The notes under the pieces are model-generated. The model had not been told where the DNA came from, did not search any database, and saw nothing but the letters and a program-made list of their open reading frames with translations. The position numbers were made by a program, and so were the translations under genes. Source: Amyelois transitella (taxonomy: Eukaryota; Arthropoda; Insecta; Lepidoptera; Pyralidae). Taken from it: DNA of 64,000 bases. Positions 37,043-48,700 of this stretch are shown in pieces. Location of the stretch: positions 9,639,001 through 9,703,000 of the forward strand of contig NC_083508.1 in assembly GCF_032362555.1 (NCBI RefSeq). Reading direction: 5' to 3'. How positions within the stretch are numbered: position 1 is the stretch's first letter; each line of letters opens with the position of its first letter.

Positions 37043-40000
37043 TTAGAATCCTTTCTTCCTGCCCCGCGGGCCGCCCAGCGCCACGCCCCGCAGGGACCGC
37101 ATGGCCATTGCGCGGTTGAAATGCCTTTGGGTTTTGTGTTCTTCTGCGTCACCACCGTTGTCCACTGACGACAGTATTACTAGGAGAACTCCCATCACCT
37201 AAAAGTAGATACGCAATGCATTAGTAACCGCGAACCGCGAAATAAGCATACAGGGATCGTGGGAAACGGAAAGTTGTAGTCTCTGCCTTCGCCTCCAGGG
37301 AAGAAGCATGATTTTATGTAGGTATGTAAGTAACCATCATCACAAGGGCAACAGGCTATTCTGTTAGTAAAATAAAGACAATATGTGGGGGCGTGGCCTA
37401 TCCGTCGTTTGCTGTAGTTACCCTGATTTTTACAACCCTTGGGTTATTGTTTAAAGTTCTCCTCAAGGAGAACTCAACTTTGCAGTGATCTGTGCAGACT
37501 GTTAAAGTCAATTAAGAAAAAAGCTAGTCAACTTGAGAATCTTCATACTGGCGATAGGCTAGTAACATGTTATCATTTGAATTTCAATACCATCATTAAG
37601 TCATATAACTGCACATGGGCTTTCAATCATTCCAAAACTTTGCTCTTTCTATCCCGTAAGAATTTTATGTATGCCCCTTTGTAATTTGAAAAACATACAG
37701 CTCAAAATCATAACCCTCCTTTTTGCTTCGCCGTAGTCGGGTAAAAACATACCAAACAGACAATGATGAGTAGCGTGTAGACGTGCACGGATGCCTCCGG
37801 GATGTTCTCAATGTCTTTGAGCGCGGCCAGCGCGGGCTCGAAGTCGGGCCGCAGGTCCAGCGCGTGTCGGAGGTGAACCGCCGCCTCCTGGAATATTGAT
37901 CATCACAGATTAGTTTTTTAAAGTTTGTCACAATTAAATTATGACTTGACAGGCTGCGCAAAACGTTTGTCATAATTTATATATGACTAAATTTTTCGCA
38001 GTCAAAATAAAGAATAAATTGATTTGAAATGTTATTGGTCTGCGAGGACGTTAAAATAAGTTCTAAGGTATTACATATTTTAAACTTAACACTTTGAAGA
38101 TTAGAATATACAAAATTCTAAAAAAGTATCTATAGAGCATATAAAGTTTAAAAATACAGTGTTGACTACAATTTTTTTTTAAATTTCAGCAAACAACATT
38201 AGTTGCCAACTAAATGCATTGGAACTTAAAAATTACCCAATTTTAATTGATGTATTCCTATTATTAGCACCTATTATAAAACACGTTGCTTTAAATAAAT
38301 AAAAAAGGTCAGATCAAGACTACCCGAAACCAACGAGCTTACATGAAGAGTTATGAATGTGGATGAAACAAAATAAGTAGGTATGCAGGGATTGTGGCAA
38401 GTGGAAAGATGTGGTCTCTGCCTATCTCTTCGGGAAAGAGGTGTGATTTATGTCTAAATACATACATACATATGGTCACGTCTATATCCCTTGCGGGGTA
38501 GACAGAGCCAGCAGTCTTGAAAAGACTGAATGGCCACGTTCAGCTATTTGGCTTAATGATAGAATTATGTCTAAATTTACTCTAAATATTACGACATTGC
38601 AAACAAACAGACAAAGGTTATTACTTGATAATGTCCATAAGCCTTGAAGATCTCGCCGAGCGTGAAATACTGTTGCCACGCGCTGCGGTCCGGAGGTTGC
38701 ACCTCCAAAGAGCGGCGGGTCAGGTAAATGGCGTCATCCAGGTATTGCAGGGTGAACAGCACTCGTGCTAGATTCAGCAGTACCTGAAATATAATTTTAG
38801 TCATCAAAAATGGGACAGAGCCGGCCTCGTCGAACTTTTAAGGATCGAATTTCGAATGCCTTAAAAAGAAGCAGCCGAAAATTATTTCGGATATAAATGA
38901 AAAGAGTAATGAATGTGGGAGATGCATTTTTACGTTGGGGCCGCCCTGGCGAAAGTGCAGGTCAAGACACTAAACCGATGAGCTTGCTTCAAGACAATTA
39001 TAAATGTGAATGAAGCAAAAGTATGCCAAGAATGTGGTTAGTGGAAAGAAGTAGTCACTGCTAATCCCTCCGGGAAAGAGGCGTGATTATGTTGATTAAG
39101 GTATAAGATTTTTTGGGGCATTCCATTATGGGCCAGTGTGTGCAGGTTCCCCAGTATGTTTTCCCTCAATGTAAGAAATAATATAGCTAAAACATTATAT
39201 ATTTTTGATGAATATTATAACAATTTAAGGGTCAGAAAGAAAAGATATTTTCAGTAATCCACATCCACATAAATATAAAAGCTGGACAAAATCTAGCCTT
39301 AAAGGTACCTACTTACCTCAGAATTGTAAGGAGAAACAGCGAGAGCTCGCCTGAAACACTCAATCGATTGTCGTGTATCTCCCTTGATCCTCCAAAAGTT
39401 TCCTATCTGGTTGTAAAGCTGCACTGACTTTGGTTTCTCACGCTTTGCTTTCTTTAAACGTTTTTCCAGCGTGTTTATGTCTAACTCTGTCACACCGTTT
39501 TTGTATGACTTCTTCTTTGTAAATATGAGAGCCACCTGTGAAAACAAACATGTTTTAAAAATAAATGCTCATTATTATTTATAACCATTATCATAATACC
39601 ATTAAATATTGCGTTTTCTTTTTTTATAGAGACTATGATAAGAGATATGATAAGTGCAATTCCCTCAAACAAATGTGACACAAAAGAACTAGTAAATTTT
39701 ATTATAATAAAAAAAAATTGCCTTGGGAACTTTCCGGAAGCAGGTAGCCTATGTTTGATCTCATGTTTTTAACTATATCCATAAAACATATTAGGTAATA
39801 AAAATTGGTACACTGGTTTAGCAATAAGTATAAAAAAATTTAAAAATAGATACATTAAATAAATGTATTGTGCATAGTTATGTTTAAATAAAAATCATTT
39901 TAACTATATGTATGCAAGTTATGTTACCTGTGGCTCAGGTACATTAGGATGCCGATGACGTCTTGCCACCCCTACTAAGTTATCATAATATGTGAAGTTG

Positions 40001-41297
40001 ACTGCCTTCCCGCAGTCCAAGTATTCATCATCAGCATCACCATTTGTTTCAGCTGGTGTAGTCTCATCACCATTTTCAGTGCCAGTTCTACAAAAGTAAG
40101 TTTCAAAATAACAGTCCTGAATAATTAACTAAAAATAGTTTAACAAGACCCCAAAATTGAAGGACAATAGGTTCATAAATAAATAATAAAAATTATCAAT
40201 AATAAATCATGTAAAAACAGACTTAAAGAAAAAATAATTACCTATGAAAATGATCATTTATTGTTATTTTACATGATGTAAAATAAAAATTATGTACACA
40301 ATCCCGTGTCCACTCACATTTTACTCAGAATGTATACTCTAAAAGATGGCAAAGAGGTGTGATTTTGTTATTGTACCTATATACTCTGTATTTTACTGGT
40401 AATGTTTCCTTTACATGTGGTTGTTGGATTAAATTTTGAAGGTAGCAATATCCAATAAGAGGCTGTAGCCTCTTATTGGATATTGCTGTGTGTGTGGTGT
40501 AACACACCAAGTGGTGTACCACTTGATATGGTACATCCTTAAGGGCCATTCCACAAATGTTGATATGCCTTCCCTCTTCCCCTTACTCGGTCATGTGCCC
40601 TATCAATACAATAACTCTATATTGTACCACAATAAATTATAGCAAATTCACAATCATGTATTAAAAACAAAGCAGTGAAATGATTGTGAATGAAGCTGGT
40701 GTTATAGACATTAGATTGGTGGATTTTAATACAAATATACAAAATATTTTTAAAGATAAGAATAAAATAAATCAAAAATTAAAATACTATTAAACACAAG
40801 TTTACCTTTGCTGGTCATACATTTGGCAGTCTGTACAAAACATATCATATCCAAGTTTTGTCCATGTATTACCATAGTAAATTGTTGAAGTTATAATGTT
40901 GAAAATAGAATCATCTTCACTCAATGCTGGTTTATCAACTGCATCCACATCCTATAACCGAAGTAAATATTATGCTTTCAACATAATTATTGAGATTATA
41001 GTTAAGTTTTTTTTATAGTTATCTGACATACCAAAATCTTGATTTCAAGGTTGGTAAGGTAATAACTACAAGTTCAGAATCAGATGAAAGGATTGTGTGT
41101 ACATATGTTGTGAATTGATTATATAAATGTTATGGATAATGAGTTTATAGACCCACCTGCGATATAATGGTCCCGTCAACAATTTTATCTTCTTCCACAC
41201 TCAGTTTCCAAATATTTGAAGTGCGAGAATTAGTGACGATAATTTGGAAAGAAAATATATACAGTACCAAACAAGTCAAGTACGGAGAGTCCCACAT
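37043..41297 (-). CDS. Membrane-anchored TPR-repeat protein
   Basis: Seven exons on the minus strand: 41297-41157, 40951-40806, 40087-39928, 39535-39317, 38783-38625, 37887-37753, 37198-37043; all in phase, 371 residues. The N-terminus MWDSPYLTCLVLYIFSFQII is a likely signal peptide. A Cys-containing segment (MFCTDCQMYDQQ) and an acidic linker follow. Then come TPR-type helices: YNQIGNFWRIKGDTRQSIEC, FRRALAVSPYNSEVLLNLAR, YFTLGEIFKAYGHYQEAAVH, LRHALDLRPDFEPALAALKD. Near residue 310-330 is one strongly hydrophobic segment (YTLLIIVCLVMGVLLVIL), then a basic tail ending GPRGRKKGF. Topology is probably lumen outside, short basic tail in the cytosol. The TPR pattern recalls TTC17 but the rest does not, so I give no name. 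Divergently paired with TAF2. Confidence 0.85.
37252..37333 (+). repeat. LINE 3' fragment
   Basis: 'gggatcgtgggaaacggaaa', 'gtagtctctgccttcgcctc' and 'gattttatgtaggtatgtaa' match the LINE 3' end and tail. It lies in the last intron of the TPR gene, opposite strand. Confidence 0.7.
37525..37672 (+). repeat. Diverged SINE in TPR gene intron
   Basis: 'gcgataggctagtaacatgt', 'accatcattaagtcatataa' and 'ctatcccgtaag' keep the SINE order, but with many changes. Confidence 0.6.
38308..38570. repeat. LINE and SINE 3' tails face to face
   Basis: A plus-strand LINE 3' fragment (38308-38456; 'agactacccgaaaccaacg', 'gtggcaagtggaaagatgtg', 'tgcctatctcttcgggaaag') is followed at once by a minus-strand SINE (38457-38570; tail catacatacatatggtcacg, then 'cttgcggggtagacagagcc'). 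The tails meet in the ATGT microsatellite. The pair lies about 55 bp from TPR gene exon 5. Confidence 0.8.
38879..39085 (+). repeat. LINE 3' fragment
   Basis: Diverged match to the LINE end ('gtcaagacactaaaccgatg', 'gtgaatgaagcaaaagtatg', 'ccctccgggaaagaggcgtg'). Tail lost. In a TPR gene intron, opposite strand. Confidence 0.7.
40444..40529. repeat. Cluster of perfect snap-back palindromes
   Basis: 40444-40464 (agcaatatccaataagaggc plus t) pairs perfectly with 40467-40487 around a 2-nt loop. Within the next 40 bp come ggtgt..acacc and caagtggt/accacttg (2-nt loop). All lie in the TPR gene intron between exons 3 and 2. Confidence 0.8.
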
Positions 41298-42703
41298 TTT
41301 AATCACTGAATGCAATGCTAGGCATGAAATTGAATATCACATTTATTTTCTTTCAGAACTTTTACATACAAATTAATAGAACAAATAATGAAGTCAATTT
41401 AACTCGGCAATTTTAATAAATGATAAAATCGCAATGGTTTCACCTTCCTTTTCTTCCAGTTAATTTGACAGCTGGAACTCAATTCAATACCTACGTGATT
41501 GACGTTTTTCTCACGAAGAACGCAACCACACTCTGGTTGCGTTCTTCGTGAGAAAAACGTCATGCATCATGCATCTTCCGCGCAACAGAATTATAAATAG
41601 GTAGCACTGACTGAATGATGGAGATATAACCTGCGTACCAAAGTTAAGACTTGAGAGTCTTACCTAGGCACACTGGCTGGCTGCTGGGCTTATGACGTAC
41701 ATATGACGTTATTATCACGACATATGACGTTACCAAATTAACACTAAAAGTAACGGTAAATTATTTTTAAAAAGTTAAAACTCATAACGTTATAGACGTG
41801 ATACCGGTAATGTAATCTAATAACGTTATGTAACCATACATACATACATAAAATCACTTCTCTTTCCCGGAGGGGTAGGCAGAGACTACCTCTTTCCAGG
41901 ATTTCTGCATATTTCCTTCGCTTGTAACCATAATAAATAACAATTATTATAATTTATAAAATTAATTAAATAGCGATAACAATTAACTTTATAAATAACG
42001 TAACCAATTAGCATTATACATATGATCACCGTTTCGTTAAATGAAAATCTGTTCTGTTTTATAAAATATAAGTACCTGAAATTTGTCTGTCACAACGCAA
42101 CTGTATGATACGCGACGCGATTAGAAGTGTTCACGGTGAATCCGTCATTAAAACAATGAAAACAGTCGTAACCTGATTGACAGTAATAACGATACCAATT
42201 TTTTTTTACTAATTTTTATTCAAAGCTTGAGCTGGAGAGTGATGCAAAGCGATCAATAAAATAAAAGAAACATTAAATTTTTTTTTAAAGTTTACATTAT
42301 AAGTGCTACCCAATTCCCTGTTACGTATTCTTTTTTAAAAACATATCAATAAATATGTCAATAAACATATTAATAATAAATAACTAAGAATAAAGTGGAT
42401 ATTGTGCGAAGACAAGTGGACTAGAAGGTTTAAAGTTTTGGTGTGTTTTGGGTAATTCTCACTTGATGACATTTATCATTGTCAAATGTCAAAATTGTAG
42501 CACCACTGTAAAGTCACAATCAAATCAAGCAACAGAGCATCAATCAAAGCAAAGCACAAGTGTTTCTGGATTCTTGTTTTGATTTCTGTTTTCTAATATT
42601 TAATTAATATAAACAATTGAATTGTAAAAAAGACAACGTTACATTTCATCAATTTCAAACAATGTGACGTTACTTTGTAAGTTAATGAATCAAATCAAAC
42701 AAA
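41298..42703. promoter_or_regulatory. Divergent promoter region TPR gene / TAF2
   Basis: 1.4 kb between the two start codons. It contains a 29-bp perfect hairpin close to the TPR gene start, and a LINE 3' fragment at 41833-41925 (minus; 'ctctttcccggaggggtagg', reversed ATGT tail at its left). No core promoter motif can be called with confidence. A possible leader-exon donor (ttt|gtaagtt) is at 42676-42682. Confidence 0.5.
41500..41562. repeat. Perfect 29-bp hairpin upstream of TPR gene
   Basis: 41500-41528 (begins tgacgtttttctcacgaag, ends gcaacca) is the exact reverse complement of 41534-41562, leaving a 5-nt loop (cactc). It lies about 200 bp upstream of the TPR gene start codon, in its promoter or leader. 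The arms contain tgacgt, a CREB-like half palindrome, at both outer ends. Confidence 0.9.
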
Positions 42704-45700
42704 ATGAAGAAAGAGCGTACGGGTGATAATTGTCGACCTTTCAAATTATAAGTATTTTTAATTATTCTACATAAAAATGATTATAACGCCTTCCTGAATT
42801 GTAAGTTAATTGACTAAACTTTGTGTATTTACAGCCCATCAAATATTAAGTTTAACTGGAATTAGCTTTGAAAGGAGGAGTATTATTGTAAGTATTTGTA
42901 ACCTACATTAAACTATTATAAAAAAGGAACTCTGTAACTATTTTAAAATGCACAACGTTTATTTGTTCAGGGTTTCGTGGAACTTACTATTGTTCCACTT
43001 AAAGACAACTTACGTTATATTCGGCTCAATGCAAAACAGTGTCGAATCTACCGTGTATGTCTAAATGATCAGTATGAAGCAAATTTCCAATACTGCGACC
43101 CATTCCTGGATATTTGTCAAGCGGACCCAAATACGTAAGTATATTTCGGTCCCAAAAGAATACTTGTATATTATTCCTGTGGCTCTCTCTACTAACATTG
43201 TCAAGGCATATTTTGTCACATTTTCCCTTTATCTGTTATGGTAATGGAAAATACAGTGAGAAGATAAAGCATATACCTTGTCGATTTAGGTGAAAAGGTG
43301 CTGGTCCTAATCAGATATTAACTTTATATAGTATTGTTTATTTAATTAACTTTTATTAATTTTTTTTCAAAAATATGAAAATGTTTGAAGTGTTTTTGCT
43401 AAATGTACAAAATATAACTTTTTAGGAGGTCTTTGGAGGTCTTTTCACAATATCACTTAGCTGCGGCACAAAAAATTGACCCAGATCACAATTCTGGGGA
43501 ACTTCACATTCAAGTTCCTGATGAGGCTGCTCACCTGGTGGGAGAGGGGAGGGGGCTCCGGATCGGAATTGAATTCTCTTTGGAGTCCCCACAAGGTGGT
43601 TTGCACTTTGTTGTCCCTGAAGGAGAAGGTAGTCTTGTGGAGGTAAAATTTATACATAATTTAGGTATGCTTTTTAATTTAGAGAAAATATTATTTCCCT
43701 TACATCTTACCTTACCAGTCCTGGGTTCCAAACCCCGGCCAGAGCATGATGAGAAAAGAACTTTTTCTGATTGGCCTGGGTCTTGGATGTTTATTTATAT
43801 AATCGGTCCCATTTATATTTATTTCTTTACCTTAGGCCTTGAGTCCCACAGAATAAAGGAGTCCCATACATACCAACCATATTGGTTAGCATGATACTTT
43901 CACTAAAATATATTTGTTAGGGATTGAAGACAATTATCTGGAAAACCTATCTAGTACAATAAGTTATAACATTTGATGTTGTCAAAAACCTATCTTTTTA
44001 AGAATAATATGAATGTTAAGTTACTCCTTATCAAGTGGCATACAAGGCTAACTATTCAAGGCTGTTAGTACTGTATTTTCTTCTTGACTGTAATTTTCTT
44101 CAATTTACCAACATCAATATAATTATGCCAATCTAAGGTCTGCCGCGCCGATGGATGCATGGCTAGGGGCGAGCCTAGTCTCGAGCGTGCCACTTCCGCC
44201 ATGGGGTTGGGCGACCCCCAGGTAATGGCTAGCCTTACCCTGGCATGCGGGGTTCTGCTGGGGCGGACAAAATTGTTCCCTTGCGTCTCGTGGGAATCGC
44301 ATGGATGCAATTTTTTTGAAAGAGCACCTAAATGGCGGCGATGGTGTCCGCACCCCATCACGTCTCGTTCCCGGCGGGAGCGGTATGCGGTCTGCTGAAA
44401 GCCGCTTTGCGACGATGAATGTAAGAGGAGGAATGAAGGATAAAATTGAGGAAGTATGTCAGATGATGGGTGAAAGACGGTTGGATGTGTTGTGCGTGAA
44501 TGAAACGAAGCGGAAAGGATGCGACGCGACGCAGCACGGCCCTTACACGGCGTATTGGTCTGGAATTTCCAGTACCAGCCGAGGCTGTCAAGGGGTCGGT
44601 CTAATCCTTTCTGCACGAATGGCTGAGTGTGTGAATGAGTATGAGTGTGTCAGCCCTCGTCTTCTATGGATTAGGCTGAAAGTTGGAATCACTCGGATCT
44701 TCGTTTTAGGTGTTTATGCACCGTGGGATGTGGGTTCGAGGGGTACAACATCAGCAAAAAGCGAAAACGAGGAGTTCTGGAATAGTGTAAGAGAAGTATT
44801 GAAAGTTACCAAGCCAAATGAGAAGATTATTATGTTAGGTGATTTTAATGGATGGGTGGGTGTAAAGCGTGATGGATATGAAAAGGTGCTTGGTGCGTTT
44901 GGTGACGAAAAGGTGAATGATAATGGAAGAAGTGTATTAGAAATTTGTCTAGAGTGGGATCTTTTTGTGTCGAACTCAATGTTTCAACATAAAGAGATCC
45001 ACACCTATACAAGAGTGGAAGGTATTTTAAAAAGTATGATAGACTTTGTGATTGTAGATGAAAGATTGAAGAACAAAGTGCTGGATACCCATGCATATCG
45101 CGGTGCTGGCATTGACTCGGACCATTTACTGGTGATATCCCGGATAAGGGGTATCTTCAATCGCTGGCGGCACAGGGTAAGGGAGCAAACCAGCGCTTTG
45201 GAAAGAGTGAAAGTAGAAAATTTGCAAGATATGGATGTAGGTAAGAAGTATATTAATAGACTGAAGGATGAAATTGAAGATTTAGATGAGAGGAGCAATA
45301 TTGAAGATGGATGGAAGGAATTTAAAGAAAGAATTGTGAAAGTAGCTGTTGAAGTGTGTGGTGTAAGTAGAAGAAGGAAAGGGAAAAATCACAAAAATGC
45401 GTGGATGAGTAAAGATGTGCAAGAACTTGTGCGATTAAAGAAGAAAGCATGGCTGGATTTGTTAACAGCAAAAGCTAACTTAAGAATGCAAGAGGTTATA
45501 GATGAGGATGTGAATGAAGCACGTAAGGAATATAAAAAAATGAAAGATTTGGTTAAGAAAGCTGTGATTAGAAAGAAAGAAGAGTATAAAGAGGATTTTG
45601 ATAAAAGGCTATCAGAAGACTTTCAGTCAAATCTGAAAGTATTCTGGAAATCCGTAAGGTCAGCCCGAGGAAAAACTATAACCAGAGAGCTGACTAGGAT

Positions 45701-48700
45701 CAGATGCCAGGATGGTAGCGTTGTGAAAGGAGAAGAATGTGTGCTAAAGATATGGAAGGACTATTTTGAGAGTTTATTTGAAAAAAAGGAAGAAAATAAG
45801 AAAGAGTTCTGCTATAGCGAAGAAAAAGAGAATGAGATGGAAGGCGAAATTGAAATGTTTGAAATTGTGGAAGCACTTAAGAGTATGAAAGCGGGTAAGG
45901 CTGCCGGGTATGATAGAGTGTCGGTCGAGATGCTTAAAGCAGGAAAAGGCGTCGTAGCTAGACAGTTGTACTGCCTTTTCAATTTGGTTTGGAGAAGCGG
46001 CCGAGTACCAAAAGATTGGTGTAAGGCTGTTATTGTGCCACTTTACAAAGGAAAAGGGTCACAACTGGACTGCAAAAATTATCGTGGTATAAGCCTGCTT
46101 AGCGTCGTCGGCAAATTGTATGCTAAGGTATTGATTAATAGAGTCAGGAATGAAACTGATGACAAAATATGGGATGCTCAAGCGGGATTTCTAAAGGGAA
46201 TGGGATGTACTGATCAGGTCTTTTCTTTGCGGTGCATAGCCGAAAAGTTTTTGGCCAAGAGTCAAAAAGTCTATTGCACATTCGTGGATTTGGAAAAGGC
46301 CTATGACAGAGTTGAGAGGAATGAATTGTGGTCAGCACTTTCTATGCATGGGGTGAGCAGTCTCTTGATACGAGCACTGAAATCCTTATATGAGGATTCG
46401 AGTGCTTGTGTCAGGATAAACGGAGCGCACACTGAGTGGTTTAAGATTGAGAAAGGTGTTAGGCAGGGATGTGTTGCGTCACCGTGGCTGTTCAACCTAT
46501 TTATGGATAGTTGTTTGACAGATTTGAAAGAGTCTGAAAGTGGATTAAGGATGAATGAATTACTCGTCAAATGTCTGCTCTATGCCGACGATCAGGTTAT
46601 ACTGGCGTCATCAGCGGAGGAGTTACAGGAGATGGTAAACTGTATGCATGAAGCTTTAAAAGAGAAAGGAATGAAAGTGAACGTAAGTAAAACTAAAACA
46701 CTGGTTTTTGAAATGGAGAAAGAAATGACAGCATGTAATATTTTGATTGGAGGAGAAAAAGTTGAGCAAGTGAAAGAGTTTGTATATCTAGGATCAAAGT
46801 TTACATCAGATGGCAAGTGTGATAGTGATATTGAAAGGAGAGTGAACGCGGGGAACATGGTGAATGGAGCTTTGCATGCCTTTATGAGCAGTCAGAAACT
46901 ATCCAAAAAGGCTCGACTGGCTGTGCACAGGGGCGTGTTGGTCCCGACATTAATGTATGGGAGTGAAAGTTGGGTATGGCAAAAGAAGCATGAAAGCAGA
47001 ATAAATGCAGTGGAAATGAGAGCGTTAAGGAGTATGTTGGGTGTGAAATTGAGTGACCGGATAAGGAACAGCGTGATAAGGGAATGTTGTGATGTGAAAG
47101 AAGATGTAGTTACAGGAATAGAAAAGGGTATGTTGAGATGGTTCGGTCATGTGGAGAGGATGAATGAAAACAGGTTGACTAAGCAGATATACAAGGAGAG
47201 TGTGGAGGGAAAGGTCGGGGTGGGAAGACCTAGACGAACATATCTTGATCAAATTAAGGACGTCCTGGTGAAGGGTCAGGTCAAAAGTGCCCGAAACCGC
47301 CGAGCTTGCATGAAGAGAGTTATGAATGTGGATGAAGCAAAGGAAGTATGCAGGGATCGTGGCAAGTGGAAAGAGGTAGTCTCTGCCTACCCCTCCGGGA
47401 AAGAGGCGTGAGTTTATGTATGTATGTAATATAATTATTTCAGAAATCAGCCCACATGTTCACCTACGGCCACTCCTCCCGTCTCTGGTTTCCTTGTGTG
47501 GACAGCTACGCAGAGCCTTGCACTTGGAAACTAGAGTTTACAGTGGATGAGAGCCTGACAGTTGTGTCATGTGGGGAACTGGTCGATGTGATCTTCACAC
47601 CGGATCACAGACGGAAGACGTTCCACTATGTTGTGAATACGCCGGCTTGTGCCCCTAATATTGGGTTGGCTATTGGGTGTGTAATTTTTTTACGTAATGG
47701 TTTTACTTTCTTCACATACACTGTATAAAACTGCTGCTTTTAAATCTGAACTGAGTTTACACTTTCAGTAAAAAAAAATGACACAATTATTTTTTTATGA
47801 GTGAGAGCCCTACCTAGGATGTGCAAAACTGATAATACAACTGATATAATGCCTGCTTCTTAGTTCATCTTCTAGACCATAATAGTCTTTGAAAGTAACT
47901 CTTAAAAGTATGTTTAAAATCTCTATCAGATACATTTTTTGTTTTAGGCCTTTTGAAACATTTGTAGATCCTTTCATGAATGAAGTGACTCATTATTGCC
48001 TACCACACTTGATGCAAATCTTGAAGAACACAGTAAGGACTCTGCATGAAGCATTTGAATTTTATGAAGAAACCCTTTCTACAAGATACCCATATCCTTG
48101 TTATAAACAAGTATTTGTGGATGAGGTGAGTGACTAGGTGTTATTTTGGTAGGTATGGTTAAATTTTTTTTTTATTGCATTTTTTTCATATTTTCTTTAC
48201 AAACCCTTTTCTGTTCGTAAGACAGTGTCTTATCTATCTAAGTGATAAAAAGACATTCATGAAGTTCTTAATCAACTGCAAAACTATCTTTATAATATCA
48301 TACATGTTATGAATCAGAAAGAAATACAACAATTTGAATTTGAAATAGAGCTTTAAAATAATTGCATAAAATAAATTGTTTATTGCCAGGACTTAATAAA
48401 TTCAAAGTTCCATAATTCACATTGTTTTTCAATGAAGGAAAAGCGATGAATGCTTAAGTTAATAAAATTCTTAAGTTCATATCAATTTTTTTTTCTAGAC
48501 TGAAGAGGATGCCACAGCTTACACAACCATGTCCATAATGAGCACCCACCTTCTCCACTCCATCGCTATCATAGACCAAGGCTACCTGAGCCGCAAAGCC
48601 ATGGCCCAAGCTGTCGCTGAACAGTTCTTCGGCTGCTTTATAACCATGCAAAACTGGTCGGATTTGTGGTTAGCGAAGGGAATACCGAATTATTTGTGCG

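Noticed and set aside
37043-41297. TMTC-type or TTC17 identity for the TPR gene
   Set aside because: TMTC proteins have many membrane segments before the TPRs; TTC17 is several times longer with a different N-terminus. Left unnamed.
44065-44616. 183-aa open frame on the minus strand over the LINE 5' end
   Set aside because: It is antisense to the LINE leader and endonuclease start, has no motif, and is explained by the GC-rich leader.
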